A DNA stretch of 64,000 nt from an uncultured Cellulosilyticum sp. (GTDB taxonomy: Bacteria; Bacillota; Clostridia; Lachnospirales; Cellulosilyticaceae), in the NCBI GenBank assembly GCA_934725855.1, contig CAKVCL010000001.1, forward strand, positions 124,001 through 188,000. Direction: 5' to 3'. Shown here piece after piece: positions 43,312-51,653 of the stretch. Both the position numbers and the translations under genes were made by a program. Below the pieces are notes generated by a model. It made no database searches, was not told where the DNA came from, and was given only the letters and a program-made list of their open reading frames with translations. The stretch's first letter is position 1. Each line of letters starts with the position of its first letter.

Positions 43312-44679
43312 ATGATACAAAAAAAATCATACGAAATGGATATGTGCCATGGACCACTTTTGGGAAAAATATTGATTTTCTCGATTCCGCTAGTGCTCTC
43401 TGGCATTTTACAACTTCTCTTTAATGCAGCCGATATTGTTGTCGTTGGACGATATGCTGGAAGTAATGCACTTGCTTCCGTTGGGGCAACTAGTGCACTC
43501 ATTAACTTACTGATTAATGTGTTTATTGGTTTATCCATCGGTAGTAATGTCTTAGTGGCTCGTTACTATGGTGCCAAAAATATACAGGCAACTCAAGAAA
43601 CTTTACATACTTCTATCTTACTTAGTTTATTAAGTGGTTTGGCTTTAGCATTTATTGGCTTCTTTTTATCTAACCCTTTATTAATGCTAATGGGTACGCC
43701 AAATGATGTTTTACCCCTTGCCACTCTTTATATGAAGATTTATTTTTTAGGCATGCCTGCCACTATGGTTTATAATTTTGGAAGTGCCATCTTAAGAGCC
43801 ATTGGGGACACCAAACGTCCGCTTTATTTCTTATCCTGTGCAGGGATTGTGAATGTTGCACTCAATCTCTTTTTTGTGATTGTTTTTAACATGAGTGTAG
43901 CGGGTGTTGCCTTAGCTACTGTTATTGCACAATGCATTTCGGCACTATTAATTATTAAAACCTTAATGAAACAAGAAGGCCCTTGCCATCTTAATTTACA
44001 TAAACTTCGTTTATCTAAGCCAAAAGTGATTGAAATCATTCAAGTTGGATTACCTGCTGGTATGCAAGGTGCTATTTTCTCTATTTCTAATGTGCTCATT
44101 CAATCTTCCATCAATGAATTTGGTGCACTGGCTATGGCAGGTAGTACGGCATCTGCTAACATAGAAGGTTTTATTTATATTGCCATGAATTCCATTTATC
44201 AGACAGCACTTAGTTTTACAAGTCAGAACTATGGGGCTAAACAATATGACCGTATTCGAAAAATCTTACGTATTTGCCTTGGCATTGTGGTCGTAGTCGG
44301 CTTAAGTATGGGACTTATTGCCCTTCTCTTTTGTCATCAATTACTTGGCATTTATTCTTCAGATGCCGAAGTGATTACCTTTGGTATTAAGCGTCTTGCC
44401 ATCATCTGCTCTACTTATTTCTTATGTGGCATGATGGATGTTATGGTAGGTTCTCTTCGTGGACTTGGTTATTCCATGCTCCCAATGATTGTTTCACTCA
44501 TTGGGGCTTGCGGACTTCGTATTGTCTGGATTTTCACCATCTTTCAAATGCACCATACATTAAGTACACTTTATATTTCCTATCCGATTACTTGGATCAT
44601 TACCTTCTGTGCCCACCTTGTTTGCTACTTACTCATTCAAAAAGGTAAAATTCATCCTTCATTTGGAAAAACAGCATAA
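43312..44679 (+). CDS. MATE-family efflux transporter
   Basis: 455-aa inner-membrane antiporter of the NorM/DinF superfamily, exporting drugs or organic cations in exchange for Na+ or H+. Twelve segments in two similar halves: LLGKILIFSIPLVLSGILQL with NAADIVVVGRYAG in the first, KPKVIEIIQVGLPAGMQGAI with LAMAGSTASANIEG in the second. The start at 43312 has AAGGAA upstream; an ATG at 43279 is too close to the TATAAT at about 43265. Substrate unknown. Confidence 0.92.
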   Translation: MIQKKSYEMDMCHGPLLGKILIFSIPLVLSGILQLLFNAADIVVVGRYAGSNALASVGATSALINLLINVFIGLSIGSNVLVARYYGAKNIQATQETLHTSILLSLLSGLALAFIGFFLSNPLLMLMGTPNDVLPLATLYMKIYFLGMPATMVYNFGSAILRAIGDTKRPLYFLSCAGIVNVALNLFFVIVFNMSVAGVALATVIAQCISALLIIKTLMKQEGPCHLNLHKLRLSKPKVIEIIQVGLPAGMQGAIFSISNVLIQSSINEFGALAMAGSTASANIEGFIYIAMNSIYQTALSFTSQNYGAKQYDRIRKILRICLGIVVVVGLSMGLIALLFCHQLLGIYSSDAEVITFGIKRLAIICSTYFLCGMMDVMVGSLRGLGYSMLPMIVSLIGACGLRIVWIFTIFQMHHTLSTLYISYPITWIITFCAHLVCYLLIQKGKIHPSFGKTA

Positions 44680-44717
44680 ATTAACTTCTTTTTATGATGT
44701 CTACTCTGCTTATAAGT

Positions 44718-44764
44718 AAAAGCCAGCTGCTTTCTTACCTTCTAAGAAAATCAGCTGGCTTTTG
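44718..44764. terminator. bidirectional terminator between MATE gene and jetC
   Basis: AAAAGCCAGCTG and CAGCTGGCTTTTG form the stem, with an inner TTCTTA/TAAGAA pairing. It closes the jet operon directly after jetC, so no fourth gene is transcribed with it. Confidence 0.9.
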
Positions 44765-44785
44765 TTTTCATACAAATTGGAATAA

Positions 44786-47700
44786 TTAAAATAAACCTAA
44801 TTGATTGCTGCCTAATATACTGAGTGCCATCGGGTCATTATCCATAAAATAAGCCTTTCTAATCTCTTGCTGTTTGGTAAAGATTGAAGTTTTACCATCG
44901 ACGCTGCTTCTTAGTTTACAGCTATAAACAATTGGGAAGTACCTTCTAATAAAGTCCCCTTCTGAATGAGCTGTTAAAGCAATAATCTGAAAACCTAACT
45001 CTTTAGCAATAAAGAAAACCGGCTCTAAAACATGTCCACTTGAGGCTTTACCAAATGGATTATCCAAGATAACTGCCCGACTGACTTTTTGTTCACCTGC
45101 CTGTATATTTTGCTTTTTCTCAGCCAGATAATTTAAAATGCCTAGATAAAGGGCCATATTCTTGCTCCATTTCTCACCACCTGACCACTTATTGGAGGTT
45201 TCCCAAGAATACTTTTGACTACTGACATCACTAACGTGACTCACTTTTCGGCATCGTACACGAATCACATCATTGCCCATGACTACCTTAAGCAGGGTTT
45301 TCAGTTTAAATTGTTCTTTAATATACTTTTTGACTTTTTGCAAATCTTCTTTTCCTGTTTCGTCTAAGAAAATATCTTTTTCCATCTCATCTAATAAGCC
45401 ATAGATATGACGTCTAATCTTTTCTTTACCGCTCTCTTCCTGCCAAGTTGGAATCACAAATTCATAGATGGTTTTCCAACCCTCTTCGGTATTGACACGT
45501 GTCATTTTAGGAATTTCAGAAAGCTCCGCTGCAACCGTTTTAAGATAAGCATAAAGATGGATAATAAACTGTGTGACCTGCTGATCTTGATCTAATAAAT
45601 CTTTTTCTAATAGGGTTAGAGTTTGATTGATACGCTCCACCATATTATCTGTCCATACGACTAAATCTTCATACTGCTGTTTTTGCATCATGCCTTGCAA
45701 TGCCATATTTCTAAGCTTACTATCTGTAATTTCTTTTTGGCAGAACAATTTAAAGCTCATTTTTCTTTCTTCAATAATGTCTTTTTGTTTTTCAACCTCT
45801 GCCTTAAGCGCGGATAAGTTTTCTAACAGCTGACTAACCGTCATTCGGGCTTTTAGAGCATAGTCAAATTCCTCCACCATCACTTGGTCTAAAACAGCAG
45901 GCTGAACCTCTGGATGACAAAATCCAAATACTTCATCCTTTTTATCCATTTGCTGCTTATGCTCTAAGAAGATTTTAAGCTCTTTTTCTTGATTTTGAAT
46001 GTGTTTGGTAAGTTTTTTATCTTGCTCACTTAATTGCTCTTGTTTGTTTGCAAATTGCCCTTTAACAGCTTCAGTCACTTCCATCTCTTCTAAAAAGCTA
46101 CCATAGCGTTCTTCATAAAGGGCTTTCTTACTTTCAAAATCTTGCTCTTTTTTATCAAATTCTGTACGTGCCGTCTTAACCTTTTCTTCCCACTCCTCTA
46201 ATGCTTCCTTTAAGCCTTTTAAGTCTTCTGTCAGCTTTTCCATTTCTAAAGCAAAATGCGGCTCATAAAGTGGAATGTTGCATTCACTGACTTCTTTTTC
46301 CGCTTGTTCTTGACGGAAGCTGGCTTTATTTTCCTCATAGATTTTTTGATTTTCCCTGAGCAAGGCTTCAAGCTCACGACGCCCTTTTTGTTTATCACTT
46401 AGGCTTTCTTTCAGTTGCTCTTGCTTACTTTTTAGATAAACAAACGCTTCGCCTGAATAGATGGCACGCTCCTCTTTCACTTCTTCATAAAGAGAATCCT
46501 CTAAAAGACGATTTTCTTGACCTTTTAATACGCTTAACGTTTCTTTGGCTTCTTCTAAAGCTTCCTCATACATCATCAGCTCACGAAGTCTATTCTCTAA
46601 TGTGCCTTTTTCACCTTGAATGGCTTCTTCTAAGCTTTTGAGTTTGGCTTGATCCTTTTCGCTTTCAGATTTTAATCTCATATACGTAGCCGTTTTTTCT
46701 AAGTAGCCTTGAAGTCTATTTTTTTCATCCGCTTCTTTTCTAAGCTGCATTTCTCCGTCTTTTAGTTGTTTTTCTAAAAACGCACGCTGATCTTTCAGTT
46801 TTTGAAGTAACCCCATTAACTGCTCTTCTAATTGGCTTTGTCTTGTGACTTCTTCCCTTAAATTGGCATATGCCTCATGGGTATAGTCTTTAAGAAAAGC
46901 TTGTACTTTTTCAAGCAGCTTTTCTAGTTCACGTAAGCTTTTTTCTTTTTGTTTTCTAAAAGAGGTTGCCTCTTCTAGTGCCTTTCTGGCTTCTTTTTTA
47001 TGCAGGGCAAAGCGTTCCATTTGCATGTCTTCTACCCACTTGGAAGGGTAAAGAATATGATTTAAACTAGGGGTTTCCTCTACTGCCTTTTTAGCCTCAC
47101 TTAAAGAAAGGACTTCTACCAAATAAGTCATTTGATGACGATGCTTTTCAAGTAGCCTTTTTAGTGCCTCCTCTTGCCCATCTGCAACAATGACCACACT
47201 TGCCCATTTAGGCATTTCATATAGCTTTGCTTTTTGCGCATCATTTTCAAGCTGCTCAATAAAAGCTGTTCCCGTTTGCAAGAAATCAAATTGAGGCCCC
47301 CAACGCTCAACCCACGTTTCTAGTAACGGTTCCACTGTGAAAAAGTCATGTCCCGCATAATTTTCAAGGAACTGTGCTTCTCTTCTTTCTAAAAGCAGAG
47401 CTTCTTCCTTTTCCCTTGTGATTTTTTCAATTTGTTCCTCTAGTGCGGAAAGAACTTGTTTTGGTTTTAAATAAAGGGACTCTAACGTTTGAAAAAGAGA
47501 AAGATGAACTTTTAAGGCTTGTAAAACTTTACTTTGTGCTTTTTCAAATTCATCTAGTTTCGCTTGCAAAAGTCCTTTTTGGGTCATCATTTGGCTTTTC
47601 TTTTCAAGGTTTTGATCGAGCTTAACGGATGCTTCTTTCATTTCTTCCTCAAGTTGTCTGTGACGTTTATTAAGGTAAACGGCATTTTCCTCAATCGCCT

Positions 47701-49210
47701 CTAATCGTTCTTTCCATAAACGGCTTTGAACGTCTAAATTCTCCTCACCCGCTTCTTGAATGATCTGCATAAGCATTTGACTTATTTGCTTTTGCTGCTC
47801 ATTCCATTTCCCTTTAAGCTGACTCGCCTCACTTTTTAAGGTTTCTAGCTTTTCCTGAACCCTCTTCTTTTCTTTTTCCGTTTCTTTGACTTTTTCAAAG
47901 GCGGCGTCTTGCTCTCTTTTAGTCTGAGCCTGTTCTTTCTTAAGGTCTTCTAGTTTCTCCACGAAATAGCCTTTTAACTTGCCGCTGTTTTCCTCTAATG
48001 CCTCTTTTAAATCTTCAACTTCTGTGTCTTCATCTAATAGAGCTAATTGTTCTTCATAGCCTTTTATTTTTGCCTCAGCTTCCTTCATGTTATTTTGGAA
48101 ACGAGATAGTTTTAACTCATGCCTTCTAAGTTCTTTAGTTTCTTTCTTTTCCTTAAGCCCTACATACGTTTCATTTTGTGCATCATAGGTTTCTTTAGCC
48201 CCCTGCCATAACGCTTTTGCTTCGGACACTTCAAGCTGTGCCATTTCTTTTTCAAGAAGACGTTTTTCATTTTCAACTTGCTTTTTTTCATTCTCTAGCT
48301 TGGCTAGGTTTGCTTGTACTTTGGCTTCTTTCGCTTCAATGAGTTGCCAAATGGCTTTAGCTTCTTCTTTTTGATGCTCATAAGCTTTGATGTTTTGATG
48401 ATATAAGCGATAGTCTTGTACATAAGCTTCGATTTCACTTTTGATTTTTTCGCTTTCTTTAATGCTCCGTTCTAGTTGTTTATGCTTATTAAAGTGGGCA
48501 CGCTGACTTTCAAAAGTATTGGCAAATTCTTCGCTTCCCTGCCCTACAAGGCCCTGCTCCACAGTAGGTAGTAATAATTTTTCTACAAGATCAGCAGTTG
48601 TTTTACAGCCATCAAAGAACGCTTCAACAGATCCTTCACCGCCATTAATAACGGTAATACTGCGCCACTCTTCAGGAATAATCTTAAAGTGGTCTTCAAT
48701 GTAGGCATGAAACTCCTTCGTGGTTTGAAAAACCTTTGCTTCTAGATGTTCTTTACTCATCCTTTGATAATAAGCATTTATCTCACTTCTTGTAGCTGCG
48801 CGCTTGACACCTTCTCCCTCTTCAATGGTAAAGGGTAAGTTTTCAATGGTATGCTTGTCTTCATTTCCGTATGAATATGCATATTTATAAGACTTTAACT
48901 CATTGTTTTGTAAATAAAGCGTCACAGCTGTTAATCCATAACGCCTAGGTTTATCTGAAATAATCCATTCAATCGCAATGTGTGCAGCTTGTCCATCTAA
49001 AACAAAGGTTTCCTTTGCTTTACGATCCCCTAGGTCAGTATGGGGTAAAACGGCTTGAAGAGCAGCTTGAATAAAAACGGTTTTCCCTCCACCGTTCTCA
49101 AGTAAAATCGCTGTATTATGTCCTGCACAAGTAAACAGCTCATCATTATATCGTTTATTGCCATTTTCATAAATGACATTGGTGTATCTTATTTTGGATA
49201 TGGATGCCAT
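44786..49210 (-). CDS. jetC: JetC/MukB-like SMC ATPase of a Wadjet-type complex
   Basis: 1474 aa. Split ABC-type head with long coiled coils, as in SMC/MukB/MksB motors that extrude DNA loops; in Wadjet systems JetC with JetA and JetB recognises closed circular plasmids. N-terminal Walker A is LLENGGGKT (about 36-44). Long Glu/Lys/Gln coiled coils fill about 230-620 and 770-1150, with a hinge-like segment between (SVVIVADGQEEALK). The C-terminal head has signature NKWSGGEKWSKNM and Walker B AVILDNPFG, where the usual catalytic Glu after Asp is Asn; then TAHSEGDFIR. GGAGG lies 6 nt before the ATG. Last gene of jetA-jetB-jetC; a terminator follows at once. Confidence 0.85.
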   Translation of the reverse strand: MASISKIRYTNVIYENGNKRYNDELFTCAGHNTAILLENGGGKTVFIQAALQAVLPHTDLGDRKAKETFVLDGQAAHIAIEWIISDKPRRYGLTAVTLYLQNNELKSYKYAYSYGNEDKHTIENLPFTIEEGEGVKRAATRSEINAYYQRMSKEHLEAKVFQTTKEFHAYIEDHFKIIPEEWRSITVINGGEGSVEAFFDGCKTTADLVEKLLLPTVEQGLVGQGSEEFANTFESQRAHFNKHKQLERSIKESEKIKSEIEAYVQDYRLYHQNIKAYEHQKEEAKAIWQLIEAKEAKVQANLAKLENEKKQVENEKRLLEKEMAQLEVSEAKALWQGAKETYDAQNETYVGLKEKKETKELRRHELKLSRFQNNMKEAEAKIKGYEEQLALLDEDTEVEDLKEALEENSGKLKGYFVEKLEDLKKEQAQTKREQDAAFEKVKETEKEKKRVQEKLETLKSEASQLKGKWNEQQKQISQMLMQIIQEAGEENLDVQSRLWKERLEAIEENAVYLNKRHRQLEEEMKEASVKLDQNLEKKSQMMTQKGLLQAKLDEFEKAQSKVLQALKVHLSLFQTLESLYLKPKQVLSALEEQIEKITREKEEALLLERREAQFLENYAGHDFFTVEPLLETWVERWGPQFDFLQTGTAFIEQLENDAQKAKLYEMPKWASVVIVADGQEEALKRLLEKHRHQMTYLVEVLSLSEAKKAVEETPSLNHILYPSKWVEDMQMERFALHKKEARKALEEATSFRKQKEKSLRELEKLLEKVQAFLKDYTHEAYANLREEVTRQSQLEEQLMGLLQKLKDQRAFLEKQLKDGEMQLRKEADEKNRLQGYLEKTATYMRLKSESEKDQAKLKSLEEAIQGEKGTLENRLRELMMYEEALEEAKETLSVLKGQENRLLEDSLYEEVKEERAIYSGEAFVYLKSKQEQLKESLSDKQKGRRELEALLRENQKIYEENKASFRQEQAEKEVSECNIPLYEPHFALEMEKLTEDLKGLKEALEEWEEKVKTARTEFDKKEQDFESKKALYEERYGSFLEEMEVTEAVKGQFANKQEQLSEQDKKLTKHIQNQEKELKIFLEHKQQMDKKDEVFGFCHPEVQPAVLDQVMVEEFDYALKARMTVSQLLENLSALKAEVEKQKDIIEERKMSFKLFCQKEITDSKLRNMALQGMMQKQQYEDLVVWTDNMVERINQTLTLLEKDLLDQDQQVTQFIIHLYAYLKTVAAELSEIPKMTRVNTEEGWKTIYEFVIPTWQEESGKEKIRRHIYGLLDEMEKDIFLDETGKEDLQKVKKYIKEQFKLKTLLKVVMGNDVIRVRCRKVSHVSDVSSQKYSWETSNKWSGGEKWSKNMALYLGILNYLAEKKQNIQAGEQKVSRAVILDNPFGKASSGHVLEPVFFIAKELGFQIIALTAHSEGDFIRRYFPIVYSCKLRSSVDGKTSIFTKQQEIRKAYFMDNDPMALSILGSNQLGLF

Positions 49211-49220
49211 CCTATTCCTC

Positions 49221-49937
49221 CTAGCTATATTGATAAATAAAGTCTAATAATCCACGATTATATTCATAATCCATATAATAACGCTGCATAATGACTTTGG
49301 TTTTTTCAGTGAGTTCTAACTCATAATTGCCGATATCTTTTACCATCTCTTGTTTTTCAAGAAACTGTTTGGTCATATTTAAAAAGCTCAATCGGCTTGC
49401 CATAACCCCTGTAAGTTTTTTGGCATTTTCCTTCACATCATCTAATGCCATCCACTTCTCAACGATTTTTTGCCAATTGTATTCTTGCTCTTCTTCTACT
49501 TTTTTAAGCTGCTCCTCACCTAACGCCCAAAGCGCTTCCATTCTATTTTGAATGGCTTCTAGCCATTCTGCCATCGTAATAAAAGCTCTGGTTGGTTCTT
49601 TGGTTTGATAGCTATTATAAAACTCACCTACCAAAATAATCGTTGCCACATACATTAAATAAATGTCTAAATTGGTTGCATTATTCGGTAAGTAAAGCTT
49701 TTTAATCGTTTCATTGCTCATTTGATAAGGCGAGCTGCTTGCAATCGGCACTAAATAAGCCATTCCCCCAGCAACAATCACCGTTGCCTGGTCTTCATTT
49801 GCAAATTGATTGATTAATTCCTCGATGCGTTCATCTCTTGTATATAAACGCATTTCTTCAACAGACTGACTACCCGTTCTAGCAAGTCTTCCATACAGTT
49901 TATAGGCCTCTATGATTTCTTGTTCTTTATACGCCAT
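49221..49937 (-). CDS. jetB: JetB/MksE-like subunit
   Basis: 238 aa, all helical with winged-helix-like regions, the size of DUF6063-type or JetB/MukE-like kite proteins that bind the JetA kleisin. No catalytic motif; TIKKLYLPNNATNLDIYLMY and FLNMTKQFLEKQEMV are typical of such subunits. The ATG at 49937 follows AAGGTG and overlaps the jetA end by 11 bp; jetC starts 10 bp after its stop. The tight coupling implies fixed stoichiometry. The assignment leans heavily on gene order and the neighbours. Confidence 0.75.
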   Translation of the reverse strand: MAYKEQEIIEAYKLYGRLARTGSQSVEEMRLYTRDERIEELINQFANEDQATVIVAGGMAYLVPIASSSPYQMSNETIKKLYLPNNATNLDIYLMYVATIILVGEFYNSYQTKEPTRAFITMAEWLEAIQNRMEALWALGEEQLKKVEEEQEYNWQKIVEKWMALDDVKENAKKLTGVMASRLSFLNMTKQFLEKQEMVKDIGNYELELTEKTKVIMQRYYMDYEYNRGLLDFIYQYS

Positions 49938-51444
49938 CTTTTTCACCTTCTTTTGTCACAATACTGATATCTATCATCATATTTTTAATTTCAAATCGTG
50001 GTACTTTTTGAATGATGCCTTCATATTCTATAACTTTAAGGTGATTGGTTACACCCCCTAAGGCTTCTTTCACCCCAATTAACACACTTTCTTCTTCTAG
50101 TTTTTCAAAAGCAATGGGGGATTTTTGATGTAAGATGATCCATACATCATAAAAAAGTCTTTCTTCTAATAAAGTGGGATTGGTTTCTTGTAGCCGATTA
50201 AAAACCTCTTCTAAAGTGATGTAACTTCTTCCCTCAAAGAATGGTAAAATCGTTTCCATCACCGACTTAAAATAAAGTGCCAGCTGAGATTTTTCCTGAT
50301 ATAGCTTCTGATCACTGATGCTTTCTACAAAAGCATTACTTTTCATACTTTCCCCCATTCTTTCAATACGTTGCCTAAAAAACACACTCATTGGATTCCA
50401 TACTTTGGCACATTCCAATGGTAAAAAAGGTGCCATAAAGGTTTCACTTGTATGAAGTGGCATGGGTTTTCCAACAAATGGCTCCACAATTTCTTGCTGA
50501 AAGTTAAAGCTATCTAGTCCAATATAATATAAAGACTGCTGAGCCGCCTCTAGGGCATGGGTTCTTAGTACAATACTTTGTTCCAAAAGCTTACTATGCT
50601 CATGATGCACTTCTTCTAAGCGATGATCGATTTTTAAAATGAGTTCATAGGCTTTTTTATCTTTTTCATTGTCTAGCTTATACTTTAAGCTATCTTTTGT
50701 TAAGCGAACAAATTCTTGTAATTCATCAAATTCTTCATTTTCTCGAAGTAATCTTATATGAATGTCTTCTGTTAAGCGCTTATATCTTGCATAAGTCTCT
50801 TCGGAAATAATGCTTCTACTGACTTCATTTTTAATTTTATTTAATCTTTCCGTTAAAGCTTCGGCTGATAAATCCATTTCATCCACTTGCCTTAAAGCGC
50901 CTATAAATTCACCTTTTTCTAATTGCTTACGAAGAAGTAATTGACTAATGGAAATTTGAAATTCACTAAAGTACTCTTTACTAGAGAAAATGAGTTCTAG
51001 TCCTTGCTCATCTAATGTATAATATTGTGCATTCGCTTTTAAATCAGAGCGTGAGGCCTTTAAAATAGAATAATAAACGGTTTCTTCCTGCCCCGTTTCC
51101 CAGTTATAAAACGTCTTTTGATTACGTTTGCCATTAGAAGGCCTGTAAACTTCTAAGATTTCTCTTGCCACACTATAAAATCCTGCTTCATCTAAATCAA
51201 TTTTAGGATAGCAGATTGCTTCAAGAAATTTAGCCAGTTCCTTGATGCCACTATTTTTTTGTCTCATAATCATATTTTCAAAAAAGAATAATAAGGTCAG
51301 CATCCCTAGCTCATAGTAAGGAATCTCCTTACCCCTTGCGTCTTTTCCTTTTTTTCGTTCCAATCGATAAAGGGGATCATAAATGGCAAGTCTTTTCATA
51401 CGCTCACCAAACTGATCCACCGCACTTCTAGCTTCTCTATTCAT
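49927..51444 (-). CDS. jetA: JetA/MukF-like kleisin subunit
   Basis: 505 aa. Matches the JetA family (DUF5716 type) in size and layout: an N-terminal winged-helix region (LTLLFFFENMIMRQKNSGIK), a long helical middle (about 170-300) and a C-terminal winged-helix domain (ITLEEVFNRLQETNPTLLEE, RLFYDVWIILHQKSPIAFEK). JetA is the kleisin that bridges JetC heads and dimerises the complex. First gene of the operon; GGAGG precedes the ATG. Confidence 0.8.
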   Translation of the reverse strand: MNREARSAVDQFGERMKRLAIYDPLYRLERKKGKDARGKEIPYYELGMLTLLFFFENMIMRQKNSGIKELAKFLEAICYPKIDLDEAGFYSVAREILEVYRPSNGKRNQKTFYNWETGQEETVYYSILKASRSDLKANAQYYTLDEQGLELIFSSKEYFSEFQISISQLLLRKQLEKGEFIGALRQVDEMDLSAEALTERLNKIKNEVSRSIISEETYARYKRLTEDIHIRLLRENEEFDELQEFVRLTKDSLKYKLDNEKDKKAYELILKIDHRLEEVHHEHSKLLEQSIVLRTHALEAAQQSLYYIGLDSFNFQQEIVEPFVGKPMPLHTSETFMAPFLPLECAKVWNPMSVFFRQRIERMGESMKSNAFVESISDQKLYQEKSQLALYFKSVMETILPFFEGRSYITLEEVFNRLQETNPTLLEERLFYDVWIILHQKSPIAFEKLEEESVLIGVKEALGGVTNHLKVIEYEGIIQKVPRFEIKNMMIDISIVTKEGEKDGV

Positions 51445-51490
51445 GACTGCCTCCAGATGATTTTTGATCGTTTATCTTAACAACGATTCC

Positions 51491-51496
51491 ATTATA
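51491..51496 (-). promoter_or_regulatory. -10 box of the jetABC operon
   Basis: Minus-strand TATAAT about 45 nt before the jetA ATG. No good -35 hexamer is found at 16-18 bp, so the promoter is probably weak or activated. Confidence 0.45.
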
Positions 51497-51563
51497 CTAC
51501 ATTTCTTGACGTTTTTTGTATAGCTTCCACAAATAAAATCAATCCATCCATTATCCTAACGAG

Positions 51564-51618
51564 CAAAAGGTCCAGATTTTAGGATGCCTGTCTTACTCCT
51601 AAAATCGAGACCTTTTCT
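51564..51618. terminator. terminator between the GTPase-NYN gene and jetA
   Basis: AAAAGGTC and GACCTTTT flank an inner ATTTTAGGA/TCCTAAAAT stem. It ends transcription of the GTPase-NYN gene, so jetABC is a separate unit. Confidence 0.85.
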
Positions 51619-51653
51619 ATTCAATCTCTACTTTCTTAAGTTCATGAATATTT

